Below are positions 8,911 through 17,830 of a DNA stretch of 64,000 nucleotides, in pieces (position 1 is the first letter of the stretch; each line of letters starts with the position of its first letter). The stretch is from Comamonas koreensis (GTDB lineage: Bacteria > Pseudomonadota > Gammaproteobacteria > Burkholderiales > Burkholderiaceae_C): the NCBI RefSeq assembly GCF_014076495.1, contig NZ_CP043575.1, forward strand, positions 4,650,001 to 4,714,000, given 5' to 3'. Below the pieces are notes generated by a model. It was not told where the DNA came from. It did no database searches and worked only from the letters and a program-made list of their open reading frames with translations. The position numbers and the translations under genes are program-made.

Positions 8911-9666
8911 TCAGTCGCGCAGCCTGAACTCGGCAATCAACGGCAAATGGTCGGACATGCGCCACCAGATGCGACCCCGGGGCACAAACAGGCCGCAGGG
9001 GGTCAAACCCCGGGCATAGACATGGTCCAGCTGCACAACGGGCAGACGCGAGGGGTAGGTCATCAACGGCTGCTCGTCGTACTCGAACAAGCCAAAGCCG
9101 GCCAGCATGCGCTTGACCTGAAAGCCCCAGTCATTGAAGTCGCCCGCGACAATCACCGGCTCGTCATCGGGCACATGGGCCTTGATGAATTCATGGATCA
9201 ACGCGGTCTGGCGCAGGCGGCTGCCATGCACCAGGCCCAGATGCACAACGATGGTGTGGATGCGCTGGCCGGCAATCTCCATAGCCACATGCAACAGGCC
9301 GCGCTGCTCGAAGCGGTGGTCGGAGATGTCGCGGTGGTTGGATTCCAGAATCGGCCAGCGGGTGAGCAAGGCATTGCCGTGTTCGCCCCAACGCGTCGTG
9401 GCATTGGTGCGGTAGGCGGCGGTGTAACCCAGCGGGGTCAGAAAATCTGCCTGGTTCTGCTCGGGCCAGTTGTTGAAGAAGCTCTCTTCCTTGCGGTTGT
9501 CCTTGCGCACTTCCTGCAGGCAGATGATGTCGGCATCCATCTGCTCGACCGCCAGCCCCAGGTTATGGATCTCCAACCTGCGCACGGGTCCCAGGCCCTG
9601 CACCCCTTTGTGGATGTTGTAGGTGGCCACCCGCAGTATCGGTAAATCGTCGTGAGTATCGGTCAT
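8911..9666 (-). CDS. Endonuclease/exonuclease/phosphatase (EEP) family protein
   Basis: Metal-dependent phosphoesterase fold, 251 residues, no signal peptide. All core motifs are visible: RVATYNIHKG, DIICLQEVRK with the catalytic Glu, IVAGDFNDW, the LDHVYARG segment and the final SDHLPLIAEF. The start at 9666 overlaps the nudB stop as ATGA, supporting both translational coupling and this start rather than 9690. Homologues commonly sit beside nudB in betaproteobacteria. The substrate (nucleic acid, lipid or small phosphoester) is not known. Confidence 0.88.
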   Translation of the reverse strand: MTDTHDDLPILRVATYNIHKGVQGLGPVRRLEIHNLGLAVEQMDADIICLQEVRKDNRKEESFFNNWPEQNQADFLTPLGYTAAYRTNATTRWGEHGNALLTRWPILESNHRDISDHRFEQRGLLHVAMEIAGQRIHTIVVHLGLVHGSRLRQTALIHEFIKAHVPDDEPVIVAGDFNDWGFQVKRMLAGFGLFEYDEQPLMTYPSRLPVVQLDHVYARGLTPCGLFVPRGRIWWRMSDHLPLIAEFRLRD

Positions 9667-10148
9667 GCAGCTATGAACCTCGGCAGCCACAGAATGGCTT
9701 CGCTGTTCGATATGGAATAGCAGCGCTGTGCTGCTTCATGCCAATGATGCCACGCATGGGCGGTGTGCTCCCTCGGGCTGAGCACGATCTTGGTGTAGGA
9801 CGGCACCTGCAGGCTAAAGACATGCTCGGTGTTCATGCAGACATCGGGCGCATAGCGGTGGCGCCAGGCCGGGTAGATCGGGTAGGTGTTCTCCAGGCCC
9901 CAGTCGCGCAGTACGCAGCCGTGCTGCTCGGCATCGATGCCGGTCTCTTCAAAAACCTCGCGTACCGCCGTCTCCTGCCAGGTTTCGCGATCGCTGTCCT
10001 GGCTGCCGGTCACGGGCTGCCAGTAGTCCTGGCCCTCCATCTGGCTGGCGCGGCGCAGCAGCAGCACCTGCAGATCGGCGGTGTGGATGATGACCAGCAC
10101 CGAGCGGGGCAGTTTGTAGGGCAGGCTTTCGCTCCTGGTGTCTTGCAT
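9663..10148 (-). CDS. nudB: Dihydroneopterin triphosphate diphosphatase (NudB-type Nudix hydrolase)
   Basis: Nudix hydrolase of 161 residues, similar in length to NudB. It is predicted to remove pyrophosphate from dihydroneopterin triphosphate, the step after FolE. The Nudix core ETAVREVFEETGID is present with its metal-binding Glu residues; the leading Gly is one residue farther away than in the general consensus. The early YWQPVTGSQDSDRE stretch is like NudB. I use ATG 10148 rather than TTG 10154. The stop overlaps the EEP start; the lipoprotein gene upstream ends two bases before this start. Confidence 0.85.
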   Translation of the reverse strand: MQDTRSESLPYKLPRSVLVIIHTADLQVLLLRRASQMEGQDYWQPVTGSQDSDRETWQETAVREVFEETGIDAEQHGCVLRDWGLENTYPIYPAWRHRYAPDVCMNTEHVFSLQVPSYTKIVLSPREHTAHAWHHWHEAAQRCYSISNSEAILWLPRFIAA

Positions 10149-10150
10149 CG

Positions 10151-10993
10151 TCAACGCCGGGCCTCCGGCTTGCGGGTGGCCACGGCCGGTGGCAAGGCTT
10201 TGGCCTGCAACAGGCGCACCTGCTGCACCATCAGGTTGTGGGCGTTCAGAAAGGCGGCGGCAATCACCTTGCCCTCATTGGTATTGCTCCAGCCCATGCC
10301 GGCGCCGCCCCCCAGGCGGCCCAGCAGCACACCGCCCACGCCCAGGTCGGTCGCGCGGGCCGAGCCGGTGGCCGCGGCAACCTGCTCGGTGGTTTCGTTG
10401 TCGGTCAGGAACAGGGCCGTTTGCGCCTCCTTGAACTTGACCTGCTCAGCCACACCGGCCAGGCCCGCGATATCGCGCAGCACCGGGATCATCGCGATGA
10501 TGCCCGCCAGGCCCCGGCCGGCATCCTGCTCGCTGAAGGTGAGGTTGGGCACCATCGTGTACTGGGCCTCATAGCCCTTGCGCTTTTGCACCGTGCCATT
10601 GGGGCGCAGCACGCCGGCATCCTGCAGCTCGCCCTCGCGGATCGTGCCCTGCAGGCCACCGGCCCGGTCCACCACGCGAAAGCAGCCGCTTTGCTGCATC
10701 AGCAAGCGCACCAGCGGCACGGGGGTGGGCGGAAGGTTCACACTGCTGGGCATCACATAGCCGCGCGGGTTCTCCAGCAAGGCCACCGTGGCGATCGGCT
10801 CGTCGCAGCGCTCCAGGCTGGCATGCGCGCCCTGGCCGCCTGCCGGCCCGGCCGAGCCAGAGACTTCGGAGCCACCCTGGCCCAGCTCGGTCTTTTTCTC
10901 ACCGCAGCCGGCCAAGGCCAGCGCGATGGCGGCCAAGGCCATACCGTGCACCCAGCGCCCGGTTCGGTTGGAAGTCGCAGTCATCGCTTGCAT
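10151..10993 (-). CDS. CsgG/LpoB-like lipoprotein
   Basis: A predicted lipoprotein of 280 residues: a hydrophobic segment followed by lipobox LALAGC with Cys30. The mature part (ATVALLENPRGYV, then QQSGCFRVVDRAGG and YTMVPNLTFSE) resembles the CsgG/HfaB/LpoB group of outer-membrane lipoproteins. Such proteins either form curli-type secretion pores or activate penicillin-binding proteins; neither role can be assigned. No other curli genes are nearby. The start at 10993 has AAAGGG a few bases upstream. It is preceded by the aspS terminator, so it likely has its own promoter and may be cotranscribed with nudB. Confidence 0.65.
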   Translation of the reverse strand: MQAMTATSNRTGRWVHGMALAAIALALAGCGEKKTELGQGGSEVSGSAGPAGGQGAHASLERCDEPIATVALLENPRGYVMPSSVNLPPTPVPLVRLLMQQSGCFRVVDRAGGLQGTIREGELQDAGVLRPNGTVQKRKGYEAQYTMVPNLTFSEQDAGRGLAGIIAMIPVLRDIAGLAGVAEQVKFKEAQTALFLTDNETTEQVAAATGSARATDLGVGGVLLGRLGGGAGMGWSNTNEGKVIAAAFLNAHNLMVQQVRLLQAKALPPAVATRKPEARR

Positions 10994-11044
10994 GGGCACC
11001 CTTTGCAATCTGTCAGTCACGCCGAGCATAGCGCCCCACAATGA

Positions 11045-11078
11045 CAAAAAAAGGCCAAAGCCCGGGGGCTTTGGCCTT
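11045..11078 (-). terminator. Intrinsic terminator of aspS
   Basis: On the minus strand a GC-rich stem of about 12 base pairs (AAGGCCAAAGCC with GGCTTTGGCCTT) is followed by a run of seven T residues. It is 46 bases beyond the aspS stop. Confidence 0.9.
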
Positions 11079-11124
11079 GTGGCGGCGCGGTGCATCAGGC
11101 AGGCCCATGCAGCGCGCGGTCCGC

Positions 11125-12933
11125 TTACTGCGCGCCGGCAGGGTTGCGCAGCTTGATGTGCAACTCGCGCAGCTGCTTTTCGTCCACTGGCGATGGGGCC
11201 TGGGTCAGCAGGTCCTGGGCGCGCTGGGTCTTGGGGAAGGCGATCACGTCACGGATTGACTCGGAGCCGGTCATCAAGGTAATCAGACGGTCCAGACCAA
11301 AGGCCAGGCCACCGTGGGGAGGCGCGCCGTACTGCAGCGCATCCAGCAGGTAGCCGAACTTGGCACGTGCATCTTCGGCGCTGATCTTGAGCGCGGTGAA
11401 CACCTTGGACTGCACATCGGCGCGGTGGATACGCACCGAGCCACCGCCCAGTTCCCAACCGTTGAGCACCATGTCGTAGGCCTTGGCAATGCACTTGCCA
11501 GGATCGGTGTCCATCAGGTCCTCATGGCCGTCCTTGGGCGAGGTGAAGGGGTGGTGCACGGCCGCCCACCGGTCGTTTTCCTCGTCGTGTTCGAACATCG
11601 GGAAGTCCACCACCCACAGCGGTGCCCAACGGTCTTCAAACAGGCCGGTGCTCTTGCCAAAGGCGCTGTGGCCGATCTTGATGCGCAGCGCGCCGATGGC
11701 GTCGTTGACGATCTTTTCTTTGTCGGCGCCAAAGAAGATCAGGTCGCCGTCTTGCGCTTCGGTGCGCTTGAGGATCTCGGCAATCGCGGCGTCATGGATG
11801 TTCTTGACGATGGGCGACTGCAGGCCGTCACGGCCCTTGGCCAGCTCGTTGACCTTGATGTAGGCCAGGCCCTTGGCGCCATAGATCTTGACGAAGTCGG
11901 TGTAGGCATCGATGTCGCCACGCGACAGACCGCCCTGCTCGCGCGCACCACCTGGCACACGCAGGCCCACCACGCGGCCGCCCTTCATGTTGGCGGCGCC
12001 CGAGAAGACCTTGAAGTCCACGTCCTTCATCACGTCGGTCAGCTCGGTGAACTCGAGCTTGACGCGCAGGTCAGGCTTGTCCGAGCCAAAGCGGAAGGCC
12101 GCATCCTGGTAGGTCATGATCGGGAACTCGCCCAGGTCCACATTCAGCTGGGTCTGGAACACTTCCTTGATCATGCGCTGGAAGATGGCGCGGATCTCTT
12201 CCTCGTTCAGGAACGAGGTTTCGCAGTCGATCTGCGTGAACTCGGGCTGGCGGTCAGCACGCAGGTCTTCGTCGCGGAAGCACTTGGTGATCTGGTAGTA
12301 GCGATCGTAGCCGGCCACCATCAGCATCTGCTTGTACAGCTGGGGCGACTGGGGCAGCGCGAAAAATTCGCCATCGTGCACGCGGCTGGGCACCAGGTAG
12401 TCACGCGCGCCTTCGGGCGTGCTCTTGCCCAGCATCGGCGTTTCGATGTCGATGAAGCCTTCCTTGTCCAGGAAGTTGCGCACCTGGATCGCCGTCTTGT
12501 AGCGCAGCATCATGTTGCGCTGCATCGTGGGGCGGCGCAGGTCCAGCACGCGGTTGGTCAGGCGCACGGTCTCCGACAGGTTCTCGTCGTCGATCTGGAA
12601 TGGAGGCGTCACCGAGGCGTTGAGCACGGTCAGCTCGTGGCACAGCACTTCGATCTTGCCGCTCTTGATCGAGTCATTGGTGGTGCCTTCAGGACGGGCA
12701 CGCACCAGGCCCTTGACCTGCACGCAGAACTCATTGCGCACGTCTTCGGCCACCTTGAACATCTCGGCGCGGTCAGGATCGCAGACCACCTGCACATAGC
12801 CTTCGCGGTCACGCAGGTCGATGAAAATCACACCACCGTGGTCACGGCGGCGATTGACCCAGCCGCACAGGCTCACGGTTTCGCCCATTTGGGCTTCGGT
12901 CACTTGACCGCAGTATTGGGAACGCATTGCCAT
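11125..12933 (-). CDS. aspS: Aspartyl-tRNA synthetase (probably non-discriminating)
   Basis: Class II synthetase of 602 residues that charges tRNA-Asp. It has the N-terminal anticodon-binding OB fold, motif 2 ([18 protein letters not shown]), the bacterial GAD insertion and motif 3 ([10 protein letters not shown]). The start ATG 12933 is preceded by AGGAAG seven bases away; ATG 12927 and TTG 12939 are alternatives. Residues His32 (NRRRDHGG) and Gly83 (RARPEG) match positions that, in Pseudomonas, allow the enzyme to misacylate tRNA-Asn, whereas E. coli has Leu and Lys. It would then work with a GatCAB amidotransferase elsewhere in the genome. Confidence 0.97.
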   Translation of the reverse strand: MAMRSQYCGQVTEAQMGETVSLCGWVNRRRDHGGVIFIDLRDREGYVQVVCDPDRAEMFKVAEDVRNEFCVQVKGLVRARPEGTTNDSIKSGKIEVLCHELTVLNASVTPPFQIDDENLSETVRLTNRVLDLRRPTMQRNMMLRYKTAIQVRNFLDKEGFIDIETPMLGKSTPEGARDYLVPSRVHDGEFFALPQSPQLYKQMLMVAGYDRYYQITKCFRDEDLRADRQPEFTQIDCETSFLNEEEIRAIFQRMIKEVFQTQLNVDLGEFPIMTYQDAAFRFGSDKPDLRVKLEFTELTDVMKDVDFKVFSGAANMKGGRVVGLRVPGGAREQGGLSRGDIDAYTDFVKIYGAKGLAYIKVNELAKGRDGLQSPIVKNIHDAAIAEILKRTEAQDGDLIFFGADKEKIVNDAIGALRIKIGHSAFGKSTGLFEDRWAPLWVVDFPMFEHDEENDRWAAVHHPFTSPKDGHEDLMDTDPGKCIAKAYDMVLNGWELGGGSVRIHRADVQSKVFTALKISAEDARAKFGYLLDALQYGAPPHGGLAFGLDRLITLMTGSESIRDVIAFPKTQRAQDLLTQAPSPVDEKQLRELHIKLRNPAGAQ

Positions 12934-12974
12934 AGCCAATCTTCCTGCACCGATGAAGGTGCCTTAGTTCTCAG

Positions 12975-13616
12975 TTATTTAGACCCCGTGGGGACATCGG
13001 GCGCAGCCACGACCCCCATCGAGACGATGTATTTAAGCGCAGCATCCACGCTCATGTTCAATTCAATGCAGTCGCTCTTGCGCACCATCACCAGGTAGCC
13101 GCCCGTCGGATTGGGCGTGGTGGGCACGTAGACGCTGACAAAAGCGGTATCGGCGCTGTCCGGCCCCTGGTGCAGGTGCTGGTCCAGCTCACCGCTGGGC
13201 GCGCCCGTCACAAAGCCAATGGTCCACATGCCCGGATGGGGCCACTGCACCATGACCGCAGTGCGAAAGGCATTGCCGCTCTCGGAAAACAAGGTGTCGG
13301 AGACCTGTTTGACGCTCGAGTAGATCGAGCGCACCACCGGAATCCGGCTGACCAGCGCATCGCCCCAGGCCACCAGCTTGCGGCCGACAAAATTGCTGGC
13401 AATGCCGCCGACGATCAGCAAGATCGCCAAGGTCAGCACCACGCCGAAACCGGGGATATGGTAGCCCAGGACCTCGTCGGGCTGCCAGTGCTGCGGCAGG
13501 ATCAGCAAGGTCTGGTCGAGCGTGCCGATGATCCAGTTGAGCACCCAGACCGTGATGACGCCCGGCACGATGACCAGCAGCCCAGTCAGCAACCATTTAC
13601 GCAGGGACGCCATCAC
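12975..13616 (-). CDS. DUF502 family membrane protein
   Basis: A 213-residue protein with two N-terminal transmembrane helices (starting KWLLTGLLVIVPGVITVWVL and then VVLTLAILLIVGGIASNFVG) and a soluble C-terminal half with FVTGAPSGELDQ and VSVYVPTTPNPTGGYLV. These are hallmarks of DUF502, whose function is unknown. ATG codons at 13616 and 13613 are both possible. It is ten bases downstream of the FmdB gene and followed by aspS, the usual order in betaproteobacteria. Confidence 0.88.
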   Translation of the reverse strand: MMASLRKWLLTGLLVIVPGVITVWVLNWIIGTLDQTLLILPQHWQPDEVLGYHIPGFGVVLTLAILLIVGGIASNFVGRKLVAWGDALVSRIPVVRSIYSSVKQVSDTLFSESGNAFRTAVMVQWPHPGMWTIGFVTGAPSGELDQHLHQGPDSADTAFVSVYVPTTPNPTGGYLVMVRKSDCIELNMSVDAALKYIVSMGVVAAPDVPTGSK

Positions 13617-13626
13617 CTCTCAGCCC

Positions 13627-13929
13627 TCAGACCGCCGAGCCGCCGCTCGCAGCCGGTGCAGATGCAGATGCGGGTGCGGGCGTTGCTGCCGCTGCGGGCG
13701 CAGCCGCGTCGGCCGCAGGTGCGCTGGCCGGTGCCGCAGCAGCCGACTTGCCACTGAAATCGGTGGCGTACCAACCCGTTCCCTTGAGCTGGAACCCCGG
13801 GGCCGTCAGTTGCTTGGAGAAGCTGGCTTGCTTGCACTCGGGGCAGTCCGTCAGCGGTGCATCCGATATTTTTTGCAAAACATCCTTGGCATAGCCGCAG
13901 GCACTGCACTTGTAGGCGTAAATAGGCAT
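13627..13929 (-). CDS. FmdB-family zinc-ribbon protein
   Basis: A small protein of 100 residues. The N-terminal zinc ribbon has Cys8, Cys11, Cys29 and Cys32 (MPIYAYKCSACG and DCPECKQ). Residues from about 55 to the end are almost entirely Ala, Pro and Ser, a disordered tail longer than that of many homologues. FmdB was named as a putative regulator of formamidase genes, but the family's role is not established. It is the first gene of an fmdB-DUF502-aspS group. Confidence 0.85.
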   Translation of the reverse strand: MPIYAYKCSACGYAKDVLQKISDAPLTDCPECKQASFSKQLTAPGFQLKGTGWYATDFSGKSAAAAPASAPAADAAAPAAAATPAPASASAPAASGGSAV

Positions 13930-13988
13930 CGCGCGTGTAAGAAAACGGAGGAAAACCCTTGATTATAGGCGGGTTGCAAAACCGATCC

Positions 13989-14014
13989 GGGGCGTAGGCT
14001 TAGCACTACGCCCC
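13989..14014. terminator. Inverted repeat, possible terminator after the symporter gene
   Basis: GGGGCGTAG (13989-13997) and CTACGCCCC (14006-14014) form a perfect nine-base stem with an eight-base loop. It lies 19 bases beyond the symporter stop on the minus strand. There is no strong T run, so termination is only suggested. Confidence 0.5.
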
Positions 14015-14032
14015 GCATTCAGCGCCGTTCGC

Positions 14033-15514
14033 TCAGCGCCCCGCCACTGCTGCGCCGCTGGCGGCGGGGGCGGTATCGGCCACAAAGGCCTGCACGTCCG
14101 TCTTCTGGTTGCGGATGGCTTGCGGCGCCAGCGAGCCGACAATCATGCCCGTAAAGGCGGCCAGCACACCCGCGAGTTGGGCCGGGAAGGCCGCGCCCCA
14201 GGCCATGTTCAAACCGGCCAGCCAGATGCCGATGCCCAGGAACACCGCCAGCAGCGCCCCCTGGGTGGTCGCGCGCTTCCAGTACAGGCCCATCACCAGG
14301 GGCACAAAGGCGCCGACCAGCGGCACCTGGTAGGCGCCCGAGACCAGTTCATAGATGGGGGTGCCCTGCATGCGGATGGAGTAGGCCAGCACGCAGGCGC
14401 TGAACACGAGCACGCTGATGCGCATGGTCTTGAGGTTCTCGCGGTCGCTCACCCTGGGGCGGAACTGGCGCCAGATGTTCTCGGTAAAGGTCACGCTCGG
14501 GGCGAGCAAGGTGGCCGATGCGCAGGACTTGATGGCAGACAGCAACGCGCCAAAGAACAGCACCTGCATCACAAAAGGCATCTTCTCCATCACCAGGGTG
14601 GGCAGCACTTTTTGCGGATCGTCCTTGAGCAAGGCCGAGGTGGCCTCGGGCATGATGATCAGCGCGCTGGCCACCAGGAACATCGGCACAAAGGCGAACA
14701 GGATGTAAGCGGAGCCACCGATGATGGTGCCGCGCACGGCCGACTTTTCGGTGTTGGCCGACATCACGCGCTGGAACACGTCCTGCTGCGGGATCGAGCC
14801 CAGCATCATCGTGATGGCAGCGGCAAAGAAGAACACGATGTCATGCCAGGTGGGCTCGGGCCAGAACTGGAACAGATCGCGGCTGGTGGCCAGGTCGATC
14901 ACCTTTCCGGCGCCGCCGGCCATGTCCGAGGCGAAGAAGGCCAGCACCATGAGGCCCACCACCAGGATGATCATCTGCACAAAATCGGTGACCGCCACCG
15001 ACCACATGCCGCCAAACAAGGTATAGGCCAGGATGGACACCACACCGATCACCATGCCCATGGGGATGCTGACCGCGCCGCCCGAGAGCAGGTTGAACAC
15101 CAGGCCCAGCGCGGTGACCTGGGCGGAGACCCAGCCCAGGTAGCTCAGCATGATGATCAGCGAGCAGATGATCTCGACCGCGCTGCCGTAGCGCTTGCGG
15201 TAGTAGTCGCTGATGGTCAGCAGGTTCATGCGGTAGAGCTTGGCCGCAAAGAACATGCCCACCAGGATCAGGCACATGCCAGCACCAAACGGGTCTTCGA
15301 CCACATTGCGCAGGCCGCCTTCGATGAACTTGGCCGGCACACCCAGCACAATCTCGGAGCCAAACCAGGTCGCAAACGTGGTGGTGATGATCATGAACAG
15401 CGGCAGATGGCGGCCGGCGACGGCGAAATCTGCGGTGTTCTTGACCCGTTTGGCGGCCCACAGACCCACGCCAATGGTTACAAATAGGTAGGCGATCACC
15501 ATGTAGAGCAGCAC
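14033..15514 (-). CDS. Sodium:solute symporter (SSS family)
   Basis: Inner-membrane cotransporter of 493 residues with about 13 hydrophobic helices. It begins MVIAYLFVTIGVGLWAAKRV, with the AGRHLPLFMI segment and ATWFGSEIVLG early on, as in SSS transporters of the proline/pantothenate/acetate group. The substrate is not predictable. I chose the GTG at 15514 because AGGAG lies seven bases before it; ATG 15502 is the alternative. It is 34 bases downstream of ubiB on the same strand, but its role is unlikely to be linked to quinone synthesis. Confidence 0.88.
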   Translation of the reverse strand: MLLYMVIAYLFVTIGVGLWAAKRVKNTADFAVAGRHLPLFMIITTTFATWFGSEIVLGVPAKFIEGGLRNVVEDPFGAGMCLILVGMFFAAKLYRMNLLTISDYYRKRYGSAVEIICSLIIMLSYLGWVSAQVTALGLVFNLLSGGAVSIPMGMVIGVVSILAYTLFGGMWSVAVTDFVQMIILVVGLMVLAFFASDMAGGAGKVIDLATSRDLFQFWPEPTWHDIVFFFAAAITMMLGSIPQQDVFQRVMSANTEKSAVRGTIIGGSAYILFAFVPMFLVASALIIMPEATSALLKDDPQKVLPTLVMEKMPFVMQVLFFGALLSAIKSCASATLLAPSVTFTENIWRQFRPRVSDRENLKTMRISVLVFSACVLAYSIRMQGTPIYELVSGAYQVPLVGAFVPLVMGLYWKRATTQGALLAVFLGIGIWLAGLNMAWGAAFPAQLAGVLAAFTGMIVGSLAPQAIRNQKTDVQAFVADTAPAASGAAVAGR

Positions 15515-15548
15515 GTTGTCACTCCTGCAAAGCGTAAGGGTTAGGGGT

Positions 15549-17120
15549 TTAAAAAAGTCGGATGCGGATGAGCACTTGCAGCACCACCAGCCCCAGGACA
15601 AAACCAATGCCTCCACAAATGATGATCTGCAGCAGCTTGTTCGTCAATTTCTGCTGCACCAGCAGCTCCTTGAGCGTCTCGTCGTGGTGGCTGCCACCGC
15701 CATTGCGCGCCAGGTACTGGTGCACCAGGCGGGGCATGTCGGGCAGCAGCTTGGCGTAGCGCGGCGCCTGGGATTTGAGCTCGCGCCACAGGCGCTGGGG
15801 GCCCATCTGGTCGAGCATCCATTTCTCGAGAAATGGCTTGGCCGTGCTCCACAGGTCCAGATCGGGGTCGAGCTGGCGGCCCAGGCCTTCGATGTTGAGC
15901 AGCGTTTTTTGCAGCAGCACCAGCTGGGGCTGGATCTCGACCTGGAAGCGGCGCGAGGTCTGGAACAGGCGCATCAGCACCATGCCCAGCGAAATTTCCT
16001 TGAGCGGGCGGTCAAAGTACGGCTCGCAGACCGCGCGGATGGCGGCTTCGAGCTCGTCGACCCGGGTATCGGGCGGCACCCAGCCGCTTTCGATGTGCAG
16101 CTCGGCCACGCGCTTGTAGTCGCGGCGGAAAAACGCGGTGAAGTTCTGCGCCAGGTACTCTTTGTCGAATTCGGTCAAGGTGCCGACAATGCCAAAGTCC
16201 AGCGAGATATAGCGGCCAAAACTCTCGGGCTCCAGGCTGACCTGGATATTGCCGGGGTGCATGTCCGCATGGAAAAAGCCATCGCGGAACACCTGGGTGA
16301 AGAAGATGGTCACGCCATCGCGGGCGAGCTTGGGGATATCGACACCCGCAGCGCGCAGGGTATCGACCTGGTTGATGGGCACGCCATTCATGCGCTCCAT
16401 CACCATCACCTCCTGGTGGCAGAAATCCCAGAACACCTCGGGGATCAGCACCAGGTCCAGGCCTTCCATGTTGCGGCGCAGCTGGGCAGCGTTCGAGGCC
16501 TCGCGCATCAGGTCCAGCTCGTCGTGCAGATAGGTGTCGAACTCGGCCACCACCTGGCGCGGCTTGAGGCGCTTGCCATCGGCAGAGAACTTCTCGACCA
16601 GCTCGGCCATCGTGCGCATCAGCGCCAGGTCGCTGTCGATCACCGGCAGCATGCCCGGGCGCAGCACCTTGACGGCGACATCGCGCAGCTCGCCCGCACG
16701 GGTGCGGATGGTGGCAAAGTGCACCTGGGCAATCGAGGCGCTGGCAATGGGCTTTTCATCAAAGCTGACAAAGACCTCGGCCAGCGGCTTGCGGAACGCC
16801 CGCTCGATGGTCTGCACCGCAATGCGCGGGTCGAACGAGGGCACGCGGTCCTGCAGCAGGGACAGCTCTTCGGCGATATCGGGGGGCAGCAGATCGCGCC
16901 GGGTCGACAGCACCTGGCCGAACTTGACAAAGATCGGGCCCAGTTGCTCGAGCGCCTCGCGCAGGCGCTGGCCGCGCGGCTCGGTCCATTTGCGGCCTAT
17001 GCGCAGTACCCGGGTGATGCCTTTGAGCCAGGGGTGGTTGAAGCTGGACAGCACCATGTCGTGCAAGCCATAGCGCCAGACCACCCACAAAATGGTGAAG
17101 CCGCGAAAAAAGCGCTTCAT
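15549..17120 (-). CDS. ubiB: Ubiquinone biosynthesis regulatory protein kinase UbiB
   Basis: Atypical ADCK/ABC1-family kinase-like protein of 523 residues, required for aerobic ubiquinone synthesis. Visible motifs are the KFGQ segment ([16 protein letters not shown]), the Ala-rich loop [17 protein letters not shown] with the ATP-binding Lys, HADMHPGNI and LDFGIVGTL. The C-terminus is hydrophobic ([20 protein letters not shown]), consistent with membrane attachment. Its ATG overlaps the ubiJ stop as ATGA, so the two are translationally coupled. Confidence 0.96.
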   Translation of the reverse strand: MKRFFRGFTILWVVWRYGLHDMVLSSFNHPWLKGITRVLRIGRKWTEPRGQRLREALEQLGPIFVKFGQVLSTRRDLLPPDIAEELSLLQDRVPSFDPRIAVQTIERAFRKPLAEVFVSFDEKPIASASIAQVHFATIRTRAGELRDVAVKVLRPGMLPVIDSDLALMRTMAELVEKFSADGKRLKPRQVVAEFDTYLHDELDLMREASNAAQLRRNMEGLDLVLIPEVFWDFCHQEVMVMERMNGVPINQVDTLRAAGVDIPKLARDGVTIFFTQVFRDGFFHADMHPGNIQVSLEPESFGRYISLDFGIVGTLTEFDKEYLAQNFTAFFRRDYKRVAELHIESGWVPPDTRVDELEAAIRAVCEPYFDRPLKEISLGMVLMRLFQTSRRFQVEIQPQLVLLQKTLLNIEGLGRQLDPDLDLWSTAKPFLEKWMLDQMGPQRLWRELKSQAPRYAKLLPDMPRLVHQYLARNGGGSHHDETLKELLVQQKLTNKLLQIIICGGIGFVLGLVVLQVLIRIRLF

Positions 17121-17755
17121 GTCGTAGTGCGCTCGCTGGCCGGGTCGCTGTCCGCAGCGTAGCCGGGGGGCGTGGGCGGGGCAGGCGGCTGGGCCTGCGC
17201 GCCAGAGCGGCCGGCGCCAAAGCGATCCGCCGTGCGCACGCCCATGCTGACGAACTGGCGCAGCGCAGCCGCTACGCGCTGGCCCAGCTGGGCCAGCCAA
17301 TGCGCGGGGGTATCGCCCACCAGGCGGGCCAGGTCTTCTTCCACATCCCAGCGCACATGGTCGACCAGCCACTGGATCTCGGCGGCAAACTGCACATCGC
17401 CATCGATGCGGATGGCGGGCTTCTCGCCCTGGATGACGCCGCGCGCCAAAGCCAGCGGCGAGTCATCGACCACCTGCACGCGCAGGTCGGGGGTTTCCTG
17501 GGCGCCTGCCAGGTCCAGCAGGCCAGCGGGCGTGATCTTGAGCGCCAGCACAATGCTGCGCCACTGCACCTGGACGACGCGCCCGCTTTGGCGCACCAGA
17601 CGCTCCATGGCCGCACTTTCCTGCATCAGCACGTGATTGAGGAACAGCACCACGCGGTGCTGTACCTCCGACACCAGCCACTGCGGGGGTTGGGCCGACT
17701 CCAGAATGCGCGCAAAAATGCCGCCCGGAAAAGAAAAAGGGGACTGTGTTGCCAT
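17117..17755 (-). CDS. ubiJ: Ubiquinone biosynthesis accessory factor UbiJ (SCP2 domain)
   Basis: A 212-residue protein with an N-terminal SCP2-type lipid-binding region (about residues 30-130) and a C-terminal helical part. Known UbiJ proteins bind ubiquinone intermediates and form a soluble complex with the hydroxylases. The identification rests on weak sequence similarity plus the conserved position immediately before ubiB and after ubiE-Tim44. The ATG at 17755 is preferred over a TTG at 17764. The stop overlaps the ubiB start. Confidence 0.82.
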   Translation of the reverse strand: MATQSPFSFPGGIFARILESAQPPQWLVSEVQHRVVLFLNHVLMQESAAMERLVRQSGRVVQVQWRSIVLALKITPAGLLDLAGAQETPDLRVQVVDDSPLALARGVIQGEKPAIRIDGDVQFAAEIQWLVDHVRWDVEEDLARLVGDTPAHWLAQLGQRVAAALRQFVSMGVRTADRFGAGRSGAQAQPPAPPTPPGYAADSDPASERTTT

Positions 17756-17830
17756 AGTCCCCAATTATTCCCCAAGTCCGCTGCCCGTCGTCAGGATTAA
17801 CAGGCAAAGCGGTGGAGTTTTACGGTTTGC

